The notes below the pieces were generated by a model that made no database searches, had not been told where the DNA came from, and saw nothing but the letters and a program-made list of their open reading frames with translations. 64,000 nt of DNA from Fragilaria crotonensis (Eukaryota; Bacillariophyta; Fragilariophyceae; Fragilariales; Fragilariaceae). The translations under genes and the position numbers were made by a program. Positions 55,233 to 64,000 of this stretch are shown here, piece after piece. Location: positions 62,001-126,000 of the forward strand of contig JAKSYS010000016.1 of the NCBI GenBank assembly GCA_022925895.1. The letters run 5' to 3'. Positions within the stretch are counted from its first letter, which is position 1. Every line of letters starts with the position of its first letter.

Positions 55233-58200
55233 GTCCCCTCGAACAGTATCGAGGCAACCGAGGTATTGTTCGCCACAAGTCGACCTGGTATGTACAAAAG
55301 CCACATGTCAATGCATGTTCCAGGAGGTAACCGAGCGCCCCACGGCCCTCGATGAACCTAGGCTATACATCACCCCATACATCAGTACTTAGTACATGAA
55401 GCGATCGCAAAGGAAATCTCGCATTGTTTGCGGCAACGGTTTCGTCAACACGTCCGCCAAATTCGTCTTCCCATCTTCTTTCGTCACTCTAATCGTGCCC
55501 GCTGCAACAGCCTCTCTTGTCCGATGGTAAGCTATTGCATTGTGCTTCTTTTTCAGGGTTGACTCGGGGTATATTGCATTCTTGGTGACGGCCTCGTTAT
55601 CACAGAACACATTTGTTGGGCCGTCGAGTGGTACCCCAAACATCCGGAGTTTATATCGCAACGCTTCAATCAATTCAACAGCAATTCTCATTGCCACAAA
55701 CTCGCTACCGAACGTCGAAGTTTCCACTGTATTTTGCCTCTTACTATACCATAATACCACTGCCCTGCAAACAAAGAGTAAAATCCCGGTCTGTGATCGC
55801 CGGGTCACACGATTGCCTGCATGATCGGCATCGACGAAACAATGAGTTGAAACAAGGTTACCACGGGGCTCAGGTGAGTCCCCTTGAATTGGTTCCATCG
55901 CGTCGCGATAGAAATCATGCCAATCACACTTAACAAAACGCTTCTCATCAATATCAGGATGCTGAGGATCAAACGCAATCGTACGCTTCGGCTTCGCCTT
56001 CAAGAACCCAAAAATGTGATAAACCTGCTGTAAATGTCCTTCTCGAGGTAACGCAAGGTGAGTGGATAACATTGAAACTTCCATGGCGATGTCGATACGG
56101 CCATGTTCCACGGCCCATCGCAATACGCCAATCAACTCTTGAAAATATCGGACACCATCAATCTTCAGTTCCGATGAATCATCAAGCTCTGGGCGATAAT
56201 TGGCTTGCATCGGAGTTGTGCAACGTGACGGCAGCCTTTGCCCGGATGAGTCGAGCGACGCTTCAACATTGACAATTGCCGCCTTCACATAACTTTCCGA
56301 TGACATAGTCCAACATTCAACACCTCCAATCACTTTCTGCGACAGTTGTGCACCGAGATAGTGTTCCGGCTTCTCGATCTTGTTATCTTTCAACTGAAAT
56401 GTCGCTTGTATACCTTCCATAGTCGCTTTGGGATCATGAGATATGCACAAAATGTCATCGACATACACGAGTGTCATTTCATAGTATTCAAAACCGTCAG
56501 GCTTTGTCGCTGGTCGAATCCACACGTCGGGATCCGCCTTGGTTGGTTTGTAATCCAGTTCATAAAGAGTCTCTGCTAAGTGTGCTCGGAAAGCCGCCCC
56601 GCTCGACTTTAACCCGTACAACGCCTTCCGAATGATCATGATGCTTCCGGCCTCAGATCCAAATTCAGGTCCGGCAACAACATAAACTTTCTCGCGGCAA
56701 TTCGCGGTCAAATACGCATTCTGTATGTCACACGCAAGGATCTCAAGTTCATTCAGAGAAGCAAGCAATAGAGCAATTCTTACCGAATCCCGCGACACGA
56801 CAGATGAATAGGTCAGTGCCGCAGGAGTTTCTGTTTCGTTTCCGTTCGCTACTAGTCTCGCCTTTCTCCTGAAGTTCTCACTCATCTTAATGTCAAATAT
56901 AAAATGGCATTTGATCTTTTGAAACCCCGGTGGTAGCTCTTTCTCACTCTTCTCCCATTTCTCACACGCCGGTCGCACATTTTTCATTTCTTTACAAATG
57001 GCCTCCCACCAGAGATTATCGCCATTCTGCTTGTCAATCGCAAGTGCTTCCTCGACAGACTTTGGGATACGTATACCAAACTTATGTGTTCGCTGCCAAT
57101 ACTTAGACTTGACTTTTGACAAGATTCGATCGCGCTTCCTTATCACATCTCCAACCCACCAAGCAAACGCTGGCTCCTCATGAATGCGGTTCGCAAACGC
57201 ATATTCCGCCACGAGGATCGGATACGATTGTCTGGCATCCTTTAAGGACACCCAATTAGAACTGCCATCTTTCCACTGGCACAGGAGATGCCACCCCTGC
57301 GTTGTGTGTCGCCTCCGCTTTACGCCGTTCTTCATTATCATGATCGCATCGGCCTTGTCAATAGCGCTGTCACCTCGCCGGTGATCTATGATCTCGTCAA
57401 GCAGCACGTGCCTGGCGCCCTCCTCATCAATCTGTGAAAATAGGTTTTGAGCAATAAGGTTAGCAGATATTGATTCGGTCCGGCCATCTCTGAATTCCAC
57501 TTCATATTCTCTCGTGTCAAGCAATGGATTCTTATTTGCCATGCCAATTGGCCGGCCTTCAGCGTCACGAAGCCGTTTCGTTACTTTACCGAATTGCACA
57601 TCGCTCTCATTATTCGCTCCCGCGGTCATCGCCACCTCTTTGTTTAGATACTCATCGCCGAAGGTGTCAGGAGTGAACATTTCATCAGCATCAGGGATTG
57701 CAGGGTCCGACACAGCCGCGTTAAATTGTTCTGCAAAATCGCGGTCATTCTCCGCAGTGTAGTCGTCCCAATCCTGTAGCTGACGCTCATGCCCCTCTCC
57801 GTCATGAATCACATGGTTATCATCTTTCAACAATTCGGCAATCCGCTCATCATATTCCTTGCATCGCTGTCTGACCTCCGTTGTTCCAAGCTCCAAATTT
57901 GTAACGCGCTGCACTGTGGTCCTTGAAATTACTCGCCCATTAATGGTTAGTATCCAGTATGACATTAGGTTACCAATGCGATGGGATACGCCAATCCAGC
58001 GTCCAAACATGTTGTCACCAACACCTGCATTGTCACGATACCATATCCAGTCATAAAAACCAAAATCGAGGTACTCCGATATGTCAGGTGTTTCGCCTGT
58101 GATTTGTTCAATCGGAGTTCGACCTTCGAGAGAAAAGGATGAGTTCGCTGTAAGTGACATAGTCTCACATATCCATACTATACCAAAGTCCCATAGACGC

Positions 58201-61200
58201 CTGGGGACCCTCCGCTTTGTCATTTGGCGAAACCATTTCCTCTTGACCTCTCTGATGACCGACTCCGCTCGGTTCTGCTGCGGCCGGTGAGGTTCGCTGA
58301 CATGATGCTCAATGTTGTACTTTCTCACTGTATGCATAAATTCCGTCTTAGGTCCGGTCTGCTCACTCGCTCCGTCAGAAGTCAATTGTTCCGGGACACC
58401 GAAATCACGCACAAATTGTCTCAAAGCCTGGCCTGCTGACGACTTCTTTTCCATAGGGTACGCTTTTACAAAATAGGACTCGTTCGCAAATATTTGAGCA
58501 CATGTATTGTTAGTGATTGACTTGCATCGCCCGAACAGAGTGTCTGTGTAAAACTTCTGGTTTCGTAATTTCTTTTGGTTGAACATTCTGTCGGATCGGT
58601 ACCGTCTACTCAAAGGGAGTATCGCTGACCTGACTCCTCGCTGTGTGGTTACCTTTAAGGTCTGCTGCGCGTGTTTTAATCCAATGTTCCATCTCTCGCT
58701 GAGTTGCTCGCTTGATATCGCTGGGTGTCGCTCACTGGATATGAATGTTTTTCGTGCTTCAACATCGACTGCACTGACAATTCTATGGTCGGATATTGAT
58801 TCCGCCATTTCGCGCAAGCAGTAGACAGAAGATATCTGCAGAAGACCTGGCTCCGTATCACAGAATACATGTTCCGCCTCCGCAGATTGTGTAGACGCAA
58901 GTCGCACAGTGTGCGGATTCCATTCTGTGTCGAGGGTAAGGTGGATGTGAGGGGATTCATCAAGTTCGCGCTGGGTAGGTGTGGTGGATTCCATGAAAAT
59001 GGTAGTTCCAATCAAGCGCAGGGGGATCGACACATTGTCTGTGGAGATAGAAATAGGGTTGTGATCATCAAACGGATTATCATGCACTGTCACTCCGGCA
59101 TAACGCAACTGGTTGGGGTTAATCAACGAGTGGGTCAACTTGTCGCCAAACCAAAGACCCTCGTGGATCACCAGGATATACACTTGACCATCCGATTGGT
59201 CTGTGTACGCCGTTGCTGCAGTTACGATGGGGATATCTTTCTCCGCATCATAAACATCGGAGTTATAGGGGGACACATCACAAACACGACCAGTGAAATG
59301 GAGGGGGACGAAATTTGATCCGAGAGCACAAGTGTCAGCATGGGAATCGAGTTCGCAACGAGCTGTGTAAGGGTTAGAGTTAGAGAGAGAGGAAAGGGTG
59401 CGATGAGCAAGTAATATGTTCCGTCTCGACGTTGTTCGATACGCCGCCAACACTCGAGACAGAGCAGCCAGTCATTCTGTCTTGCTTCGTTTGGCGCTTT
59501 CCTTGCCGCCGAAAGCATTACCGGCTTGTGTATTCGACTTCTTGGGAGTTTCATCGCCACACGCATTCTCTTTCTCCCCAGCCTTTTCTGACGCCTTTTG
59601 GAGTGAGCTAATGAGCGCCGTGGTTAGTTGCTTCGTTGTCATCTCAGAAATGGTTCGTTTGCTGCCACCCTGCTCGCCCTTCTTGTCGCGTTCCTTGCGA
59701 ATATTGTCACGCTCCTCAAATGATAATTTTTCCCATTCCGCCGGAGAGTAATACCCTGTATTGGCCTTTCCGCTTCCGCGGCCTCCGCGACCGCCACGTC
59801 CGCGCCCAGTGCCTCGTCCACCCCGACCACTGTGGCGACCGCCACCGCGTCCGCCGCTTCCAGTGGCCACGGAGCTGATCTTTCGGGACAACTGATAATC
59901 TGGGGTTTGAGAGATCTCAGAGTTCAAGTGGTTAGCCGCAACTGTAAAAGAAATACCCACGGTATTAAGCTGGTACCTTAGCTGAGCCACCGCTGCAGAC
60001 AACGCTGTGTTTTGAACCTTTGTCAACAATTCATCGACTTTCGCCCTTTCTGTCATGGGCTCGCCTTCCTCTTCGAAAATGGTGAACATACGCTGCAAAG
60101 AATCGAGGAATTTGTTAAACGGCAAGGCCCTCTCCGTTTTGTAATGGAGGGACGATTGATTCGCTTCGCATCTCCTATCCTCCTAGTGGAGTTCCCTTCG
60201 CCGGCATAATGGCGGCGTAGGGCAATCATGTCACGTCGTCCGTCCTGGAAATTGGCTATATTTCGGATCCAGTTCTCCGTGTTTTCGCCTTGAAGAAATC
60301 CCACCAACAGGTTGTGCACGCGCCGAGTATCGGCAATAAAGTATTGTCCAACGAGTGGGGCTCGATGGATCATCCTATCAGTGAGGGTTGGATAATCTAT
60401 CCCAGGCGTGGGAATTTCCTGCTCTCGCACAACGTACGACAACGGGATACCACTCACGCCAGGGACAACAGACAGATAATTGATGAATGCCTTCTCCCAT
60501 TCAGGCCACTTACGCTCGTCCTTGAACTTCCCGGGTCAACTGCTTTCGTGTTGGTAGAGACCAATTCGACATCGGACTTGTGTATCTGAGCCAGACTAAG
60601 CGCCTCAATCAAGACGTCGTTATCAAAATGCGCATGGTTCGGGACATCGCTAGCCCTGAAGCAATCCTGCACCCAGTGCATTACACCAACCAACTTCTTG
60701 GACCTTCCGAGTCCAAAAACAATCCTCCCCGCTGCCTGTGTACGCTTCCCAAATTCGTCTGCCATGTCACGAATGTCCTTTTCAACTAGGTAACGGAAAT
60801 CCTCGAACTGATTGAGTCCAGCTTGCATGATGTTGTCTCTGTCGACAGCCCGGTCGAAACCAATAACCTGAAGCACGTGAGCAACGCCCACAAGTTCAAT
60901 CGGGTCATCAAGATCAGCCATGTTTACTACGATGACGTTCGTCTCAATCGTTAGTGCTCGTGTGGGGCAACACGGGTTTTCACGCTATATCCAATCGAGA
61001 TGATCAGTCTCTTTTGGTCGCTTTTCGCTACGCTTAGTATGGGAAGGATTCCCTTTCCCATACCATTGTCAAAGAACGCTTTCAGTGCCCACCATCAGCC
61101 GTCGCCAATGTAACCGAAAATATATACGTTATGACATAACTCGCATTTTCATGGCATAACCCACTTTCTTCTCACAATCTCTTCTCCATTATCATCTAAC

Positions 61201-61219
61201 GCGAGTGGGTCTGATAAAC

Positions 61220-61439
61220 TGTATAAATTACGCTGCGCTATCGCTGCCATGGGTACTTACAAGAGAAGATAGAGGTAAACGCTAAAACAGATAATCCTAA
61301 GATAAGTGCGCCGTTTCTCACATATGGACGCACACATGCACGCTATCACTATCGCTAACACCATCGCACACTAACGGCTAGTTCGAATCTGTACAGTACC
61401 TCTCAGTCAGTAGTACCGTACCGCTATCATATTCGTTCA
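61220..61439 (-). repeat. 5' LTR of copia-2
   Basis: 220 bp, identical by eye to 55013-55232 and followed by CATG, the target duplication. Confidence 0.93.
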
Positions 61440-64000
61440 CATGGACACAATTTTTCTAGTATTAAGAATCTGAAACACCAGTCTGTCAGTCGCCCGTTTT
61501 GCAGTATAAAAACCAACGAAGCCGTCCCGTGCGTCACCACCATGACCGAAGCAGCGGCTCCTCCGTCCCAAACCCTCCTCACGTCTCTCCCTCCTGACAC
61601 TGACAACTACTTTGGTTTTCATTTGAAGGACTGGAAGGATTTCCCCGATACCGACATTCCTCCTGAGCACTTGTCTGAGACGCAGAACGATCGCGTCAAA
61701 CGCATCTACGAGGAAACAGTCCAACGCAACGATACCACTCCAACTGTCTGGCATAGGTTTTCAACTCTTGGGCGAAACATTGTGTCTTTTCCCAACTTCG
61801 AAGCACTTTGGAACAATTTCGATAACGATCAACTTCAACTTCACTTAGTTGTCTGGTATCGTTATATGTACTACATCGACCGTAAACTCGATGTTCCAAA
61901 GAAACTTCACGACTGGGCAAACAGTTTCTCTCTTCCCTACTTATCCACTCACACCGATAAAGTTCTCCCAGTGGACACGATCACAGTCGGTTTTGAGGCG
62001 TGGGCAAAGCGTGCAAACAATATCTACTCATGGAACAAGGTCATCGGATCCGCGAAGGCAAAGCGTCGCACCCAGATCGCCAGGAAAACATCCTCTGGGC
62101 CAAAGAAGATGTCAATCGCTCTTAAGACAACAGACCTCTTCAAACAACAACTTGCATTCACTACCCCTCCAATTCCAGAAGAACTAGACGACGAACCGAT
62201 GGATGTGGAAATGCCAGGAGTCCCAGCACAAACACTTCAAACGCCCACTCCAAAGTCCCACACAACTCCGCTCCCACCAGTAACCAAACTACACCCACAG
62301 ATCAACAACCCGCCACCAAAAAGCCACCCACAAGGACATGAAGAAAAGAACAAGGAGTCGAATTCTACTACATCGTCCGCGGATGGAAAAATGTCGGCGC
62401 TGATTCCAAACTCGAACATTCCTATTAATGATGGCACTATTCGTATCTCGCTTCGTTGGAAAACGACGGCAGACGTCGTCTCGCTTGCCTTATCTCAGCA
62501 ATCGCAGAAATTATCCGTTGCAATCCACTCGCTTCTCAACGATATCTTCCGAGACGAGGATGGCCTTCTATACCTGTGGAAAGACGAAGGAACTGAAAAT
62601 TACAACTCCTTATCAAAAATGACGCCAGAGGAAGTCCGATCGTACATTGCTCCTTCCCTATCGGTTCTACCGTCCCAATCGCAAATCATTATTGCGCTTC
62701 GGTTCGGATTCACTGATAAACCGTCTTTCTATTGGAAAACCAGTCGAGAGTGCAGGAAGCACTCACAAGGAACAAAGTCTCAGTGATGTTTTCAAACTCC
62801 AAAAGCACCAGCGGCGATCAGGTCATTTCGGGTTATATACTTCTCAAAGCTCCTCGCACAACTCATCGCACACGTTTCCTCCAAAGCTTACGCAGCAAGC
62901 TTCCCGCCACGACTCCTTTTTCGACATTTTCCTTCATCGACGAACTCCATTTGATCAGGACATCAATCATCTGGTGGTACAATGTGGAAAAACCACGTTC
63001 ATTCTTTGAGCCAGACGCTACTTTCTGCACTGGACGGATCTGGAGCTGGAGTTTACATTCCGAGATTTGCGTTCGCGAAAATGACGACGGCCGAGGCAAT
63101 GAATTTATTTGACAAGCACGACTCTTATATCAAGTCCTTCAGATATATCCAATTGTCTCCACTGATTAACAATTTAGACACCATGAGGACAGAGTTTTTC
63201 CCGGATGGCACAACAATGGAGAGAACCACAAGAGACTGGGCCGCATCCATCCTATCTGCCGACGGAAACGAATCAGCACATGTCGATGTCGTTAATGGAG
63301 GCTACGATCAAAAATCTTTCCTACTCATGGCTCCTCAGCACGAAGTCATTGTTCGTCAAGCGTTTGAAGAGTACCGTCGCCGAGTCTTTCCTTTCTCGAT
63401 CAGAGAAGAACGGTTCAGAGAAGCAATCGGTCCTCCTCCATCAGTTATACATGTGTTCTCTAAAGTAAATGAAAATTTGTCTTCTATTGACAAATTATTC
63501 TCTTCAACGGAATCGTGGAAGCAAACATCAGTTCAAGGCGACGAGTCATTTGCAGAATCAGGATCGAAAGCTGATTCTTCTCTGACACCCGGCGGAGCAG
63601 CCGACCAACCTGTATCTACAACAAACGATTCATCCTCTGAAACAGGAGGTTCTAAAATTTCCACGGAACAGAAAGAAATGGCTAAGTCAAAGGCTCCACC
63701 GACATCATTGGATTCACTTCGGGAACAATATGGTCTGCGTTCCACAGCACAGACAACAGCATCAACTGACTCGAACAATTCTGCCACTTCCCGATTGTCT
63801 TCAATGTCAACGTCCACAGCCCGATTCCAAGAAATAGAAGCTCGAATCCAACGTCAACAGAAGGAATTTGATCGGAAGGATCGTATCAATACGGAGCGAC
63901 TGGAACGCATGGAACGACAATTTACAAGATTTGACGATATGGATCACAGGTTCGACACTATGCAAGGCAATCTCATGAATGTTATGGAAACACAAGCCGG
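61440..64000 (+). mobile_element. Retroelement-like unit, first protein, runs off right edge (fossil)
   Basis: A TATA-like leader (CAGTATAAAAACC near 61501) precedes an ATG at 61542 and a long hydrophilic protein. Its first ~190 residues are structured (DNYFGFHLKDWKDFPDTD, LVVWYRYMYYIDRKLD). A Pro/Thr/Lys-rich linker and further conserved-looking blocks follow (RISLRWKTTADVVSLAL, SGYILLKAPRTTHRTRFLQS). The last ~150 codons before the edge are open and acidic, ending in a heptad-like coiled coil (RIQRQQKEFDRKDR). I have seen similar first proteins in repeated diatom elements, but I cannot say whether this is gag of an LTR element or ORF1 of another retroelement. This copy appears broken, with about two or three breaks. 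No polymerase is in the window. Confidence 0.5.

Larger units (their letters stand above)
55013..61439 (-). mobile_element. Young Ty1/copia-type LTR retrotransposon (copia-2)
   Basis: A 6.4-kb minus-strand element of the diatom copia (CoDi) type. The 220-bp LTRs at both ends are identical by eye and have TG...CA termini, and CATG flanks both sides as a 4-bp target duplication. Parts in reading order (right to left): LTR, gag-like region with an RGG-rich basic stretch, protease (DSHADT), integrase, reverse transcriptase (YVDDIL), RNase H, a purine-rich tract (GAGGGGA) and LTR. The pol part is a single open frame; the gag part is interrupted, with about two breaks, although read-through or frameshifting between gag and pol is known in this family. 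Identical LTRs imply a recent insertion. An inverted repeat around TATGGGAAGG lies in the leader. Confidence 0.93.

Overview
The window looks like nuclear DNA of a diatom; genus and species cannot be fixed from sequence alone. The evidence is: plastid-type presequences with a phenylalanine just after the predicted cleavage site (ARAFAP, ADAFVP), short GT-AG introns of about 56-220 bp, a diatom-type Ty1/copia element, a diatom-type tyrosine-recombinase retroelement, and several protein families I know mainly as diatom orphans. Host genes are sparse and separated by 0.3-2.9 kb spacers rich in short GTAC-containing palindromes.

Layout. 1-5.3 kb: a possible left-edge exon, a small hypothetical gene, and two minus-strand paralogues of a diatom orphan family that share an intron position; the second copy is frameshifted. 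5.3-10.8 kb: a DNA transposon bounded by perfect 37-bp inverted repeats starting CACTA; it carries a large orphan-family protein in two overlapping frames plus a convergent third gene. 11.1-16.2 kb: a GC-rich Ngaro/DIRS-type element with identical split direct repeats. 16.4-28.1 kb: host genes, namely a plastid-targeted protein with an in-frame stop, a plastid cyclophilin, a single-pass membrane protein, a large unknown membrane protein with a probable one-base frameshift, a PIG-S-like GPI transamidase subunit, a second plastid-targeted unknown, and a small secretory protein whose stop codon lies in a perfect hairpin. 29.9-30.8 kb: a trypsin-like pseudoprotease. 31.4-43.2 kb: a nest of elements, comprising a copia fossil interrupted by a 3.1-kb inverted-repeat element and then joined to a decayed Helitron that itself holds a Stowaway-like MITE. 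43.5-45.3 kb: a second, broken trypsin paralogue and ribosomal protein uS19. 48.2-54.7 kb: a four-exon gene encoding a DUF1800-DUF1501 fusion of about 2,083 residues. 55.0-61.4 kb: a young copia element with identical 220-bp LTRs. 61.4-64 kb: the start of another retroelement-like unit that runs off the window.

Functional links are limited. Two or three products probably go to the plastid, and two or three more enter the secretory or membrane system (PIG-S, pseudotrypsin, DUF1800-DUF1501). The most novel items are the CACTA-ended transposon that gives a home to a widespread diatom orphan protein family, the DUF1800-DUF1501 fusion, the pair of histidine-less trypsins, and the 3.1-kb element with an apparent 2-bp TT target duplication. 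No tRNA, rRNA or CRISPR was found.
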